The notes: generated by a model not told the origin, from the sequence alone. A DNA stretch of 64,000 nucleotides from Sphingobacteriales bacterium (GCA_016711285.1 JADJTG010000017.1:328392-392391), one strand, 5' to 3'; numbered from the stretch's first letter, positions 39,604 through 51,301 are shown. Made by a program: numbers and translations.

Positions 39604-39855
39604 AAAAAATGCACTCCTTTATACGATAAGCACCGATTTTGCGTTCCGTATTTGCGGCACTGCAAAGAAAAGTGTAGTTTTGTAGTTTGAAAATAGAAAA
39701 TTTTGTTTTAAAAATTTTACTTTTTATCTATAAATCAAAAAATTAAACTTGGTGTTGCATACTCTATAATATGATGATATATTGAAAAACTCTAAGCTCC
39801 AACACCTAAAAACGACCTAAAAAATATATAACGACCCTTGTTTTTTTTATATTTA

Positions 39856-42509
39856 ATGAATACACGCTATTATATAATATTGGTATGGGCTGCATTATTG
39901 ATGTGCAGCACCTTGCCCACCATCTTTGCTCAGGAAGTATTGCGCCCGCTCGGTGGCAACGCCGAATTGCAGCATCGTCATTTATGGCAACAGCTCAAAT
40001 CTTCCACGCTCGGCTGGTCGTGCAACAGCGAAACCTCGCTCAACGCCGCCGCCGCTTTTGACTTTTACGAAGTAATGCGCCCCTCTTGCAGCGGCACAGA
40101 CGGCAGCATCAGCATCAATTTTGCGCCCAATAATATCGCCGCCGTAGAAATTACCCTGCTCAATGTGCAAAGCGGCGAAGTGGTGGAACAAAATTCCATC
40201 AATCCCCAAATTCCTACACATACCCTCAGCGACATCGCCGCCGGTGTGTATCGGCTACAACTGAGTGCGGGCGGCGGCATATTTATAGACGAATTTATTT
40301 TTATCAGCGACATCAACGAAAATTTGGGCGGCGACTTGGGCAATAATTTTGATATTGACCGCGACTTTGACGTGAGCAACGAACGCTGTACGGTGGGCAG
40401 CATCAAACGCACCTTCTCCGCCATTCTCGGAACTACCTACTCCGCCCGCATCTACGACCTGCACACCTCGAATCCAAAGGAACGATAGTGCTTGCCAACG
40501 TGGGCGTAGGAGAAATTGCATTGCCCGCCGGCGATTATTTTCTCCAAATAAAACCCGTCGCCGGAGCAGGCTGCAAAGCATTTCTGCATTTTTCTATCGC
40601 CAAAGAACCCATCAATTTCGTGCCATTCCGCGATGATTTCTCCAATCAGTTCGCAACACTCTCGCGTAGCAGCATCTATGCACAATACGAAAAATGGGAA
40701 ATCGGCAAGCAAGTATATGTCAATGCCACCCTGCCTATTGACCCTCCTACCATTGGCGTAGCTACTTTTGATGGTTTAGATGAATACGGTTTGCCGTATT
40801 TTGTGTCGGATACTTTGCAAACGGGCAGTGCCGACACCTTGCTGTCGCGTCCTTTCTGCGAATTTTCGCAATATGCAGCCAACCCGTTGTATCTGAGTTT
40901 CTTTTTTCAAGCCAAAGGCAACGGCGATATTCCCAACCCGCCCGACTCGCTGGTTTTGGAACTCAAAGACAATCGCGGAATATGGAACAAGGTGTGGGAA
41001 ATGCGCGGCGAAGCCTTACAAGCCTATTTAGATACTTTTACGATGGTGAGTTTTCGTATCAAAGACGATTTGATTAGTGACGGCGGCGATACAGCCACTT
41101 TTTATGCCGATGATTTTCAGTTCCGCTTTCGCAACAAAGCCACTATCACCGGCTACAACGACCACTGGCACATTGATTATGTGCAGATTACGCCCGATTC
41201 GCTGATGCAAACTTCCTTGCAAGATGTAGGCTTTATTTACCCCGCAAAGCCTATGTTGAAACGCTATTGGGCTATGCCTTGGAAACATTTTATTGACAAT
41301 ACAGACACCGAATATTCCGAAAACATACAATTTACGCTGCGCAACAACAGCAGTGTATCCAACGGCGGTATTCAACTGAACCTGCGCACCAGCGAAATGT
41401 GTTCGGGAATGATACTCAAAGATTCGCTGTATCGTACTGCTCCTGCATTAGAGCCGCTTATTCCTTATATTATTGATTATGCCGAAGTAGCGGGCGGCAC
41501 GGTGCCTTTGCGCCGCAATATCGTATTCAATGACGAAGACTTTGACGACCGCCGCGATGTGGTATTGCGCAGCGAATATTATTTTGATGATGGCTCCGGT
41601 GCTTTAGATGTAGATCAGGTAACACAAGACCAAATATTTTCTAATTATTTTGCTTATGATGATGGCTCGGCAGAAAAAGCCTACGGCTTGCAGGGCGCAA
41701 GTGCAGAGTTGGCGTATCGTTTTTATCTCAACAAACCCGATTCCATTACCGGCATCAAGGTATATTTTACAGATATTGTGGGCGATTTGGCAGCCAACCG
41801 TTTGGAATTTAAAGTATGGAAAAGCATAGATTTTGAAGATAATCCCGATGTTTCCGACTCCACACTCTATGTGAGCAGCGAAGTACAATATCGCCTTTCG
41901 GAAAACGAGCGCGACTGCTTCGCAAAATACGATTTCGGCACAAAAATTCCGGTGGACAGCGTTTTTTATATCGGATTTCGCCAAATAGACGAAGACCCGC
42001 TCAATATCGGTTTTGACGTAAACAGCTTAGGTATTGACACCCTGTATATTGAAAAAATAGACTCCATCACACAAAGCGGCGATACCATCAAACACACCGA
42101 ATCGCTTTATACACCTTTGAATTTTGGGCGTAAAAATTTATTTTACAATGCAGATGGTGTGTGGCGGCAATCCATTCAGTTTGGCTCCTTGATGTTGCAG
42201 CCGATTATGGCAAATAATTTCAATGTCACTTATACCGGCAATGAAGAGTTGCCCTTAGAGCAAGCGGCGGAAACAGCCGTCAGAATTTATCCCAATCCTA
42301 CTGAAAATTTGTTAAATATTCAGGTTTTAAGTGATGATTTTAACCAATATATAGTAAAATTGTACGACCTTTCGGGAAAAATGCACTTGCAGGCACAAAA
42401 TGAATCACAAATTTATTTGGGCGATTTGCCCGATGGTTTGTATATGATTGAAATTCAATCGCTTCAACAAAACAATGCCTTTGTACGACATAAAATTATC
42501 AAGCATTAA
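39856..42509 (+). CDS. Large secreted protein with type A T9SS domain (frameshifted)
   Basis: Frames 39838-40488 and 40488-42509 form one protein of about 885 residues. A signal peptide (MNTRYYIILVWAALLMCSTLPTIFAQ) from the ATG at 39856 is followed by beta-rich regions with no enzyme motif I recognise. The end is a type A sorting domain (VRIYPNPTENLLNIQV...LPDGLYMIEIQ). Restoring one base near 40470 gives an uninterrupted reading ESKGTIVLANVGVGEIALPAGDYF, so an indel is the simplest explanation. The domain around DDFSNQFATLSRSSIYAQYEKWEIG resembles the jelly-roll regions common in surface cargo. A terminator follows. Confidence 0.75.
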
Positions 42510-42520
42510 AAAAAAGAACT

Positions 42521-42560
42521 AAAAACGGCAGAAGCTCTTCCGACCACTTTTGCCGTTTTT
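42521..42560 (+). terminator. Rho-independent terminator after the large T9SS gene
   Basis: The stem aaaaacggca / tgccgttttt encloses a 20-base loop with a smaller gaagctcttc hairpin inside and ends in five T, 11 bases after the stop. Confidence 0.75.
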
Positions 42561-42613
42561 ATCCATTTATCTTATTTTTACCTTCATTATTCAATTTTTT
42601 TACATAAAAAATT

Positions 42614-43461
42614 ATGATTAAATATTGTTACACCTTTGTTGTTTTTACTTTTTTTGTTTCAATGCTGCCGCCCAGCATGTATGGCGCGATACCACGATTA
42701 AAGTGAGCGAAGCCGATTTTTTTCAAACGGAGCAGGAAAAAAAGGATATGGCGCAATACATAACTGAACTGATGCCATTACTGAAAGTGGAGGAGCGTGC
42801 CGATGCAGTGTATGGCGAAATTATCCCTTTGGCTCAAAAAGAAATGGACGAATTGAGCAAAGAAGTATGGGATACCCTCATTCCGGCAATGGTGCGCGAA
42901 ACCGCCCCCGCTTTCCAACAATTTTATGCCGAGATGTATCCGAAAGAATTTACTTCCAAAGAAATGGGCGAAATTTTGGCTTTCTATAAAACCGATACCG
43001 GAAAAAAACTGCTCGGCAAGCAAGAAGAAATGTTTTTTGGCTTGATGAGTTTTAAACAAAGCTGGGGGCAAGGTGCTTTGAATTTTTTGGTGGATAAAGG
43101 TAATAAAGCCTTGGAGCAACACATGCTCAAAAAACCTGAAGACTGCAAATTCTTTCACGATGGCTCTTTTGAGATGAAACAGGAAAACGGCAGCCAAATT
43201 TCGTGGACGCGCAAAGACACCATACAAACAGAGCAGGACTCGCTCAACCGCCGCACTACCTACATCATAAACTGGCAAAACGAATGTAAATATACGCTCA
43301 CCGTAAAAGAAAGCGAACTACCCGCGTTAAAACCCTACATCGGTGCTAAAATGGAAGTGCAATTATCAGAGACAGACGTAAAAAATAAAACTTATAAATT
43401 TCGCTCGTTTATACCCGCCGCCAACTATCATTCGCGCGGCGAAGTGCGCAAGAAAGATTAG
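42614..43461 (+). CDS. Exported DUF2059-like protein
   Basis: The mature part resembles DUF2059 proteins: a helical region (YITELMPLLKVEERADAVYGEIIP...FYAEMYPKEFTSKEMGEILAFYKTDTGKKLLGK) typical of that periplasmic family of unknown function, followed by a ~110-residue beta-rich C-terminal domain. The continuous frame opens only at a TTG at 42625. The ATG at 42614 in another frame encodes a convincing signal peptide start (MIKYCYTFVVFTFF). Adding one T to the T7 run at 42649-42655 joins it to CFNAAAQHVWRD, a clean signal-peptidase site. I therefore place the start at 42614 and infer a homopolymer indel. Confidence 0.7.
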
Positions 43462-43537
43462 TTTTTTTTTAAAAAAAGAAGAAATCTGTACAGATTTTGA
43501 ACATCTTACGAGTGTCTGTTTTTGTTTTAATTTTTTT

Positions 43538-45451
43538 ATGAATATCATTTACCAACTGCTGCAACAAGAAGTTGCCAAGCTGCTCAATGCGGCGTACCAG
43601 AGCGATTTTCAGCCACAGGATATTACCATCACCGAAACGCCCAAGCATTTTAGCGGCGACTGTACGGTTGTTATTTTTCCGCTTGCCAAAAAATTACAGC
43701 GCAATCCCAACGACATCGCCCTGCTCCTGCAAACACAACTCCAAGAAGTGCGCCGCCCTGAACTTGCTTTTGCCGCTGCCACTTTGGAAAAAGGTTTTCT
43801 GAACCTCACTTTAACCACCAACTGCTTGCTGCACCATTTCGGTCAGGTCAGTGCACATATAGCCGAATACGGCACCAACAGTTTAGCCGCCGAAGACCGC
43901 AAAAAAGTAGTATTGGAATATTGTGGACCCAACACCAACAAGCCTTTGCATCTAGGGCATTTGCGCAATATGATGGTAGGTTGGAGTGTGGCAGAACTGC
44001 TCAAAACCGTAGGACACGAAGTGGTAAAAGTGAATATCCTCAACGACCGCGGCATTGCTATTTGTAAAAGTATGGTGGCGTGGCTGAAAAGCGGCAACGG
44101 AATTACACCCGCCGTCAGTGGTATCAAAGGCGATCATTTTGTAGGCGATTTTTATGTGGCTTTTGATAAAATGATTGCCGAAGAATATGGCAGTTGGCAA
44201 CAAAGCGAAGCTGCACAGCAAGCATTTTCAATGTGGCTCAAGGGTAAAAACGGCGAAAAAGCAAAAAAAGAGTTGGAAACAGACGATAGCGACAAACTGC
44301 GGGCTTATTTTTTCAAAGAATTTAAAAACGATTATTTCAATCAGCACAGCACATTAGGAGCTGCCGCCAAAGATATGTTGTTACGCTGGGAAGAAAACGA
44401 CCCCGAAACCCGCCGTTTGTGGCAAACGATGAACGATTGGGTTTTGGAAGGATTTCAGGTGACTTACAACCGCTTAGGCATTGATTTTCAGGAGGAATAC
44501 AAAGAATCGGAATATTATTTGAGAGGAAAAGAATTGGTGATGGAGGCACTCAGCGAGGATACGGTATATCAAAAACCGGACGGCTCGGTGTGGGTGGATT
44601 TGACGGATTTGGGATTAGATCACAAAATATTGCTGCGCAGCGATGGCACTTCGGTATATCTTACGCAAGATTTGGGTGTTGCCGAAGCCCGCTACGAGAA
44701 ATATCACATGGATTCCTCTATTTACACCGTTGCCGATGAGCAAAATTATCATTTTCAAGCCCTGAAAAAAACACTTCAAAAAATGAACAAACCCTACGGC
44801 GATGGTATTTTCCATTTGGCGTATGGTATGGTGGATTTGCCGAGTGGTCGTATGAAAAGCCGCGAAGGTACGGTAGTTGATGCCGATGATTTGGTGGACG
44901 AAGTAGTGGATAAGGTGCGCCAAGCTGCCGAAGAAGCCGACAAAACTTTGGTACTCAACGAGCAGGAAGCTATTGCCACTTACGAAACACTCGGCGTAAG
45001 TGCCATAAAGTTCTTTTTGCTGCTGGTAGAACCCAAAAAGCGTATGATTTTCAACCCCGAAGAGTCGGTGAACATACACGGCACTTCAGCGGCTTTTGTG
45101 CAATACAGCTACGCCCGCACCCGCGCCGTACTGCGCAAATACGCCAAGCCCGTACCCACCGTATTACAATATCCGCACGATTTTGAGCCGAGCGAGCGTG
45201 AATTATTGTTGCAGTTTTTACAATACCCTTCCGTTGTTGCCGATGCCGCCGCACACTACAACCCCTCATTATTAGCGCAATATGTGTATCATTTAGCCAA
45301 AAACTATAACCGTTTTTTTGCCGAATGTTCTATTTTAAACAACGCAGATGAGCGCAGCACCGAATTTCGGGTGCAGCTTTCGGCGATATGTGGTGCATTA
45401 TTGCAAAAAGGCTTGCATTTATTGGGTATTCAAACGGTGGAACGCATGTGA
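43538..45451 (+). CDS. argS: Arginyl-tRNA synthetase
   Basis: The 637-residue class I synthetase charges tRNA-Arg. The N-terminal additional domain (DITITETPKHFSGDCTVVIFPLAK) is followed by the HIGH-type motif GPNTNKPLHLGHLRN near residue 130 and a KMSKS-like motif, SGRMKSREG, near 447. The DALR anticodon-binding domain (FVQYSYARTRAVLRK onward) forms the C-terminus. An insertion of about 40 residues after the active site (GITPAVSGIKGDHFVGDFYVAF) is usual in Bacteroidota ArgS. The frame is intact over its whole length. Confidence 0.97.
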   Translation: MNIIYQLLQQEVAKLLNAAYQSDFQPQDITITETPKHFSGDCTVVIFPLAKKLQRNPNDIALLLQTQLQEVRRPELAFAAATLEKGFLNLTLTTNCLLHHFGQVSAHIAEYGTNSLAAEDRKKVVLEYCGPNTNKPLHLGHLRNMMVGWSVAELLKTVGHEVVKVNILNDRGIAICKSMVAWLKSGNGITPAVSGIKGDHFVGDFYVAFDKMIAEEYGSWQQSEAAQQAFSMWLKGKNGEKAKKELETDDSDKLRAYFFKEFKNDYFNQHSTLGAAAKDMLLRWEENDPETRRLWQTMNDWVLEGFQVTYNRLGIDFQEEYKESEYYLRGKELVMEALSEDTVYQKPDGSVWVDLTDLGLDHKILLRSDGTSVYLTQDLGVAEARYEKYHMDSSIYTVADEQNYHFQALKKTLQKMNKPYGDGIFHLAYGMVDLPSGRMKSREGTVVDADDLVDEVVDKVRQAAEEADKTLVLNEQEAIATYETLGVSAIKFFLLLVEPKKRMIFNPEESVNIHGTSAAFVQYSYARTRAVLRKYAKPVPTVLQYPHDFEPSERELLLQFLQYPSVVADAAAHYNPSLLAQYVYHLAKNYNRFFAECSILNNADERSTEFRVQLSAICGALLQKGLHLLGIQTVERM

Positions 45452-45500
45452 TTTTACAAAATAATACGTTATGAATTTTTTATAAAAAAACTAATTGCGT

Positions 45501-46373
45501 CTATTTAAACATCATTTCTGCTTCGCCCTTATCTATAGCTTCCTGAAAGAGATTATTTTTGAGATTTTTTAAATATTCCAAACGGCGTTTGGTAGCGGCA
45601 ATTTTTGTAATTTCGCTGCGCGTATAGTCTATAGGCATTTTTTCGCCTGTGTTGGCGTGGTCTGTAATTTCTACAAAATAGGCTTTGTCGCCTTCTTTAA
45701 AAAATATAAAATTGTCGTTTTGTATCAATGTAGCGGGCTTTTTGGAGGAAAAAGGAATAATTTGACGCAGTTGCTCAAAATCCCACCATTGTGTATCTAG
45801 TTGATATTGCGCCCCAATTTTATCACCTGTTTTTTGCAGACGTAATTGATCTTCGGGGCTGTTGGAACGAAACCATATTCGTAGGGAATCTTCAAGTTTG
45901 TTTTCTTTAGAGCAAATAAAATAGCGTGTTTTTACTACCGGAAAGTTTAAAATAAAATTGTCGCCGAGTTCGGCATAGTATTGCTGCAATTCATCATCAG
46001 AAAGTGTCGTGTCTAATTTTGTTTTGAGTAGTTCCTCTTCAAAACGATAGCCCATTAATGCTTCTTTATAGGCTTCGGCTTGCTGCTCTATCACTGCTTT
46101 TTGTTGTTCGTTGAGGTATTGATCGGCTTTGAAATAGAGCATATTTTTATAAATCCATTCTTCGGCATAGCGTTTTATAAGCGCAGTGCTGTCTTGGTTT
46201 GTTTTGGCACTTTCCAGCATATCTGCCATTTCCGGCAAATACAAAAATCGGTCATTTACTCTGGCTATCGGAGTACTGTTGTCCTGTGCCTTTTCGTTTT
46301 TGCGACAAGCTCCCAACATTATTAATATCCAAAGAACGGATAACAAGCATACAAATACGGATAGGTGTCGCAT
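45501..46373 (-). CDS. SurA-like periplasmic lipoprotein
   Basis: A 290-residue lipoprotein. I chose the ATG at 46373 (MRHLSVFVCLLSVLWILIMLGACRKN) because it opens a lipoprotein signal with the lipobox LGAC. The mature protein is helical and resembles the N-terminal chaperone part of SurA-type proteins (VNDRFLYLPEMADML...RYAEEWIYKNMLYFKADQYL). No parvulin active-site pattern is clear, so isomerase activity is doubtful. It lies directly downstream of a double-parvulin SurA-like gene on the same strand, separated by a terminator. The pair probably serves outer-membrane protein folding. Confidence 0.7.
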   Translation of the reverse strand: MRHLSVFVCLLSVLWILIMLGACRKNEKAQDNSTPIARVNDRFLYLPEMADMLESAKTNQDSTALIKRYAEEWIYKNMLYFKADQYLNEQQKAVIEQQAEAYKEALMGYRFEEELLKTKLDTTLSDDELQQYYAELGDNFILNFPVVKTRYFICSKENKLEDSLRIWFRSNSPEDQLRLQKTGDKIGAQYQLDTQWWDFEQLRQIIPFSSKKPATLIQNDNFIFFKEGDKAYFVEITDHANTGEKMPIDYTRSEITKIAATKRRLEYLKNLKNNLFQEAIDKGEAEMMFK

Positions 46374-46472
46374 AGTAATAATAATTTGATAAAAATAAAA
46401 GAATATCTTAAAAGATTTTCCAAAAAAAATATTTTGCAAAATTAATTTTTTTTCACAAAGCTATATTGTAAA

Positions 46473-46510
46473 AAAACCTCCTTTTGGCAAGAGCTAAAAG
46501 GAGGTTTTTT
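46473..46510 (-). terminator. Rho-independent terminator between the two SurA-like genes
   Basis: The stem aaaacctcctttt / aaaaggaggtttt is perfect, with a 10-base loop, and is flanked by A and T runs, so it may work in both directions. It starts 30 bases past the stop at 46540. Confidence 0.85.
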
Positions 46511-46539
46511 GAATAAAGACACCAATCTGTATAAAGATG

Positions 46540-48513
46540 CTATGGTTTAATCAAAGTTTTTAATACTTCTTCATTTACTTTTACCGGATAGGTGGTATTG
46601 AGGCGTTGCATCCATTGTTTTTCCAACTCTGCCTGATAGTCGGCAACTACATAGCCTTTGGCTTCGTCCAGCGTGCGCGGGGCAGGCGGCAATATCGCTT
46701 CTACATACACTACAATTGCTTCTTTTTTATCGTTTCCGAGTATGCGCGAAGTGCCTTTTTTCCAAGGAATAGAATCAATGGCATCGTTTTGTCCTTTTTC
46801 AAAAGAGCCGCTTTGCATACCAATTTTAATACCTTTATCTAAATTTTCTTTGATAAAGGTTTCGGCACTGCCCTTGTCCAACACTGCTTTCAAAGCCTGT
46901 GCGGTGGCTTCATCGTGGCAGGTATAAATGGTGGCTTTGCACCGTTCGCCCCATTGGTATTTGTCGCTGTGCTGCTCAAAATATTGTTTCAGTCCGGTGG
47001 AGTCGGTGAGTGCTTTTTCCCACACTTCGCGGTTGGTGAGGTCAAAGAGCAAAATGCCATCGCGGTATTCCTGCATCAAACGGCGAAAATCGGGATATTT
47101 TTCGGGCAAAATAGCTTCTTCCATTTTCACCAATTCATTTTCTACATACAACTGATACAGCGCATTAAATGCTTTTTCGGTGCTTTGCCCTGCCCTCAAA
47201 CGGCGTTGATTTTTCACTAAAAAATCTACAAAATCTTTTTGGCGGTATGTTTTTTTATTGGCAATAAACAATACTTGGTCGTAGCTATCGGCGGGGTTGG
47301 GTTTCCACGCTCCCTGCTGAAAAGTAGAGTCTAATTTGCTGAGAATATTTTTTTTGCCGTTTTCGTTTTCGTTGAAAGCAAATTGTTTTTTGAGTTTATT
47401 GATAAATTCGTGATGTGCCACTTCGGAGCGGCTGTCTTTTTCTACTTTGGCTTTCAGTTCGCTGCGCATCGCTTCCAAATCGCCGATGGGTTTGCTTTCT
47501 ATGAGTTTTACGATATGCCAGCCGTAGAGTGTTTTGAAAGGTGGTGAAAAATCGCCCGCATTTTTGAGGGCAAAGGTAGCTGCTTCAAATTCGGATACCA
47601 TTTTTCCGGCACCAAACCAACCCAAATCGCCGCCTGCCGGTGCGGTGCTTTTGTCTTCGGATATTTGGCGTGCCAATGTTTCAAATTTTTCGCCTTTCTG
47701 GAGCAAACTGTATGCTTCGTTGGCGCGTTTTTCGGCATCTTGTGCTTGCGTAGCATCGGCAAATTTTGGTATGCGAAACAAAATATGAGCAGCGTGGCGT
47801 TTTCCGACAGAGGGGCGTTTTTGTTCTACTTTTATCAAATGATAGCCATATTTAGTGCGCACGGGGTCAGAGATTTCTCCCACTTGCTGGCGATAAAAAG
47901 CTCTTTCAAAAGGGTATATTGTCTGAAATGCCGACAAAAAACCGAGTTCACCGCCATTGTCGCGCACGGAGGGGTCGTCAGAAGATTCGCGGGCAACCTG
48001 ATTAAAATCTTTGCCTTTGAGCACAATATCTGCTTTGAGCTGTAAGGCTTTGTTGTAGGCTTTCAGCGTATCTTCGGGCAAAGCATCTTCGGCGCACATC
48101 ACCAATATATGCGACACTTTGCGCTCTTCTTTGCTGTGTTCGTAGGCTTCTTTGATGAGTTCTTCGCTCACATCACGGTCTGTGAGGTAGCTCTGTGCCA
48201 ATTGGCGGCGATACTGCTCCAACTCATTTTTGAACGAAGCCAAAGTATCCAAACCGATACTTTCGGCGGCTTTCACTTTTAATTTAAAATTGATGAATAA
48301 ATCCAAATACTCGCGCACCGATTGTTCTTTGTACAAATTGGCATCGTTGCGGTTGTTTTTTTCATATACATAATTAAAATCCGACAAAGGCACTTCTTGT
48401 TGTCCATAGGTGAATAAAATGGAGTTGTTTTGTGCTGTTGCCGAACCACTGCAAAACAGTACTATGCACACTGCTATCCAAGAAAAAAGCAGTATTTTGT
48501 TGCGAAAATTCAT
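46540..48513 (-). CDS. SurA-like peptidyl-prolyl isomerase with two parvulin domains
   Basis: About 657 residues from the ATG at 48513, which opens a signal peptide (MNFRNKILLFSWIAVCIVLF...ATAQ). A helical N-terminal chaperone segment is followed by two parvulin domains at about residues 130-235 (RKVSHILVM...GGELGFLSAFQTIYPFERAFY...YGYHLIKVE) and 240-345 (AAHILFRIP...GGDLGWFGAGKMVSEFEAATFAL...YGWHIVKL). The remaining 300 residues may be a further diverged isomerase or chaperone region. SurA escorts outer-membrane barrels through the periplasm to the BAM complex, which fits a cell rich in exported proteins. Confidence 0.9.
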   Translation of the reverse strand: MNFRNKILLFSWIAVCIVLFCSGSATAQNNSILFTYGQQEVPLSDFNYVYEKNNRNDANLYKEQSVREYLDLFINFKLKVKAAESIGLDTLASFKNELEQYRRQLAQSYLTDRDVSEELIKEAYEHSKEERKVSHILVMCAEDALPEDTLKAYNKALQLKADIVLKGKDFNQVARESSDDPSVRDNGGELGFLSAFQTIYPFERAFYRQQVGEISDPVRTKYGYHLIKVEQKRPSVGKRHAAHILFRIPKFADATQAQDAEKRANEAYSLLQKGEKFETLARQISEDKSTAPAGGDLGWFGAGKMVSEFEAATFALKNAGDFSPPFKTLYGWHIVKLIESKPIGDLEAMRSELKAKVEKDSRSEVAHHEFINKLKKQFAFNENENGKKNILSKLDSTFQQGAWKPNPADSYDQVLFIANKKTYRQKDFVDFLVKNQRRLRAGQSTEKAFNALYQLYVENELVKMEEAILPEKYPDFRRLMQEYRDGILLFDLTNREVWEKALTDSTGLKQYFEQHSDKYQWGERCKATIYTCHDEATAQALKAVLDKGSAETFIKENLDKGIKIGMQSGSFEKGQNDAIDSIPWKKGTSRILGNDKKEAIVVYVEAILPPAPRTLDEAKGYVVADYQAELEKQWMQRLNTTYPVKVNEEVLKTLIKP

Positions 48514-48787
48514 AAATAAAAAAGGATAATACATTTATTAAATAAAAAAGAAAAAAAGAAATGTTTTCTTATAAAAACGGCTTCAAAAGTAAAAATTTTT
48601 ATACACTTCTCTACATGATAATCGTTAAAAAAATATTAATGCACCGAACAGCATCGTCATACACCGAACTTTTCAGTGATGACAACTGTATATATACTCC
48701 TGAAAAACAATATATTATCAGCATTTCAGTAGTATTACTGCCCTAAAACGCCCTTCTTATTTGTTGCAATAAATATGGAATATTAAC
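48514..48787. other. Intergenic region between divergent SurA-like gene and lon
   Basis: AT-rich DNA without a credible gene. A 61-codon open frame at 48561-48746 has no recognisable features and lacks a good start context. The region must contain the SurA-like gene's promoter on the minus strand. Confidence 0.5.
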
Positions 48788-48795
48788 TAACTTTG
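48788..48795 (+). promoter_or_regulatory. Candidate -7 promoter element for lon
   Basis: TAACTTTG matches TANNTTTG and lies about 70 bases before the lon ATG. The nearest TTTG (48760) is 5 bases farther than the standard spacing. No CIRCE-type inverted repeat was seen, so heat-shock control is not supported by sequence. Confidence 0.35.
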
Positions 48796-48865
48796 CCTTT
48801 TATTATACAGGCTGCTGGTGACAAAAAATCTGATAAGTATATAAACAAATAATAGCTTTTCAGAT

Positions 48866-51301
48866 ATGTTTTCTATGATTAAAATACAAAATACTTTGAA
48901 ATTATTACTTGACGAAGAATCGGAAATGTTCCCTTTAGTATCTATTAACGAAGAGGATTTTCCCGAAATGAACGAATTTATGGAAATACCCGAAACGGTA
49001 GTTTTGTTGCCTTTGCGCAATACGGTGCTATTTCCGAATATAGTAGTGCCTGTAAGTGTAGGGCGCGATAAATCGCTTAAAACCGTAAAAAAAGCCCACG
49101 ATACCAACCAGCTTATCGGCGTAATTACGCAGCGGTCGGCACAGGTTGATGACCCCACTTCAAAAGATTTATACACCACCGGTACTTTGGCAAGGGTAGT
49201 AAAAATATTGAAATTGCCCGATGATACGCATACGGTTATTTTACAGGGCAGGCAGCGTTTTGTTATAAAAAAAATAACTACTTTATCGCCTTATATCAAA
49301 GCACAAATACAAGCACTGCCCGAAGAAAAGGAAGAGCAAACGCCGGAATTTGAAGCTCTGATGTCGAGCCTGAAAGACAGTGCCGTGCGTGCCATTGAGT
49401 TGTCGCCGCAAATTCCGAACGACATCACTTTTTTGGTGCGCAATATTGATAAAAATGCACACCTCACGCATTTTATATGCTCCAACTTAAATGTTCCTAT
49501 TGAGGAAAAACAAAAACTCCTAGAAATCAACGACTTACAGCAGCGCGGTGAAAAACTATTAGGCTTGCTGCATCACGAAATACAATTACTGGAACTCAAA
49601 AACAAAATTCAGTCGCGCGTAAATGTAGAGATAGACAAGCAGCAACGCGATTATTTTCTCCAGCAACAAATGAAAACCATTCAGGAGGAACTCGGCGAAG
49701 GGGCTTCTTTTGTGGGCGAACTGCAAAATCTGCGCGAACGCGCCAAACAAAAATTGATGCCCACCGCCGCCCGCGAAGCATTTGACAAAGAAATGCGCAA
49801 AATACAGCGTATGAACCCCAATATGGCGGATTATACGGTGAGCCTGAATTATTTGGAACTGCTGCTCGACTTGCCCTGGGACGAAGTGAGCCAAGATAAT
49901 TTGGATTTGAAACGCGCTTCAAAAATTTTGGAAGATGACCACTATGGTTTGGATAAAATCAAAGAGCGCATTTTGGAATATTTGGCGGTTATCAAACTCA
50001 AAGGCGACCTCAAATCGCCAATTTTATGCTTTGTAGGACCTCCCGGAGTAGGAAAAACTTCGCTCGGACGCTCCATTGCGCGGGCACTCGGACGCAAGTA
50101 TGTGCGTATGTCGCTCGGCGGCTTGCACGACGAATCGGAGGTGCGCGGACATCGCAAAACCTATATCGGTGCTATGCCCGGACGCATTTTGCAGTCGCTC
50201 TTGCGCGTGGGCACTTCCAATCCGGTTTTTATATTGGACGAAATAGACAAAGTAGGTAATGATTTTCGCGGAGACCCTTCTTCGGCATTGCTCGAAGTGC
50301 TCGACCCCGAACAAAACAGCACTTTTTACGATAATTATCTGGAATTAGAATACGACCTCTCGCGTGTGATGTTTATCGCCACTGCCAATAATTTATCCAC
50401 CATACAGCCCGCCCTGCTCGACCGTATGGAAATTATTCAGTTGAGCGGTTATTCTACGGAAGAAAAAATAGAAATTGCAAAAAAACACCTCATTCCCGAA
50501 CAGCGCGAAAAACACGGCTTACAGCCGAAGCAGTTCAAGATTTCGGACAAAGCACTGGCGGTAATGATTGACGAATACACCCACGAGTCGGGAGTGCGCG
50601 ATTTGGAGCGCAAAATTGCCCCCCTGATGCGCCACATTGCCAAGTTGGTGGCGATGTACGAAGAAACCCCCTCCAAAATAGATGTGGAAATGGTGCATCA
50701 GGTGTTGGACATCAGCACGCGCATGGAGCCGGAACGCTACACCGGAAACAATGCAGCAGGAGTGGCTATCGGCTTGGCGTGGACGGCGAGCGGCGGCGAC
50801 ATTTTATTTGTAGAAACCAACCGCAGCAGAGGCAAAGGCAATTTAATACTCACGGGAAATCTGGGCGATGTGATGAAAGAGTCGGCGACAACGGCATTGA
50901 GTTTTATCAAAGCCAACAGCAAAACACTCGGCATCAATGAAGACATATTTTCCGAAAACGACCTGCATATCCACATTCCCGAAGGAGCTATTCCGAAAGA
51001 CGGACCTTCGGCGGGAGTCACTTTGCTCACGGCTTTGGTGTCTTTGTTGTCGGGGCAGCCCGTAAAACCCTATCTGGCGATGAGCGGCGAAATTACATTG
51101 CGCGGCAAAGTATTGCCGGTGGGTGGTATCAAAGAAAAAATATTGGCGGCACAGCGAGCCGGTATCAAAGAAGTGATTTTGTGCGAGGAAAACCGCAAAA
51201 ATGTGGAAAAAATCAATCCTAATTTTATCAAAAACCTGCAATTTCATTATGTAAAAACGATGCAGGAAGTATTGGAAATTGCTTTGCCGAGCAAGAAATA
51301 A
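48866..51301 (+). CDS. lon: ATP-dependent protease Lon
   Basis: The 811-residue cytoplasmic AAA+ protease degrades misfolded and regulatory proteins. The N-terminal substrate-binding LON domain ([26 protein letters not shown]) is followed by a coiled region. The Walker A motif GPPGVGKT starts at residue 391 and Walker B is [11 protein letters not shown]. The C-terminal Ser-Lys protease domain has catalytic Ser715 in PKDGPSAGV and the Lys in GGIKEKIL. Length and architecture are those of LonA. lptE follows after 12 bases, so the two are likely co-transcribed. Confidence 0.97.
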   Translation: MFSMIKIQNTLKLLLDEESEMFPLVSINEEDFPEMNEFMEIPETVVLLPLRNTVLFPNIVVPVSVGRDKSLKTVKKAHDTNQLIGVITQRSAQVDDPTSKDLYTTGTLARVVKILKLPDDTHTVILQGRQRFVIKKITTLSPYIKAQIQALPEEKEEQTPEFEALMSSLKDSAVRAIELSPQIPNDITFLVRNIDKNAHLTHFICSNLNVPIEEKQKLLEINDLQQRGEKLLGLLHHEIQLLELKNKIQSRVNVEIDKQQRDYFLQQQMKTIQEELGEGASFVGELQNLRERAKQKLMPTAAREAFDKEMRKIQRMNPNMADYTVSLNYLELLLDLPWDEVSQDNLDLKRASKILEDDHYGLDKIKERILEYLAVIKLKGDLKSPILCFVGPPGVGKTSLGRSIARALGRKYVRMSLGGLHDESEVRGHRKTYIGAMPGRILQSLLRVGTSNPVFILDEIDKVGNDFRGDPSSALLEVLDPEQNSTFYDNYLELEYDLSRVMFIATANNLSTIQPALLDRMEIIQLSGYSTEEKIEIAKKHLIPEQREKHGLQPKQFKISDKALAVMIDEYTHESGVRDLERKIAPLMRHIAKLVAMYEETPSKIDVEMVHQVLDISTRMEPERYTGNNAAGVAIGLAWTASGGDILFVETNRSRGKGNLILTGNLGDVMKESATTALSFIKANSKTLGINEDIFSENDLHIHIPEGAIPKDGPSAGVTLLTALVSLLSGQPVKPYLAMSGEITLRGKVLPVGGIKEKILAAQRAGIKEVILCEENRKNVEKINPNFIKNLQFHYVKTMQEVLEIALPSKK

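Noticed and set aside
39752..39806. Inverted repeat ggtgttg / caacacc as a regulatory hairpin
   Set aside because: The arms are only 7 bases with a loop of about 40 in AT-rich DNA, which is not distinguishable from chance.
40488..42509. Independent gene without signal peptide
   Set aside because: It continues the frame of the gene starting at 39856 after one restored base; a T9SS cargo protein without a signal peptide would not be exported.
48561..48746. 61-residue small protein upstream of lon
   Set aside because: It has no recognisable motif or good start context and lies in AT-rich promoter DNA between divergent genes.
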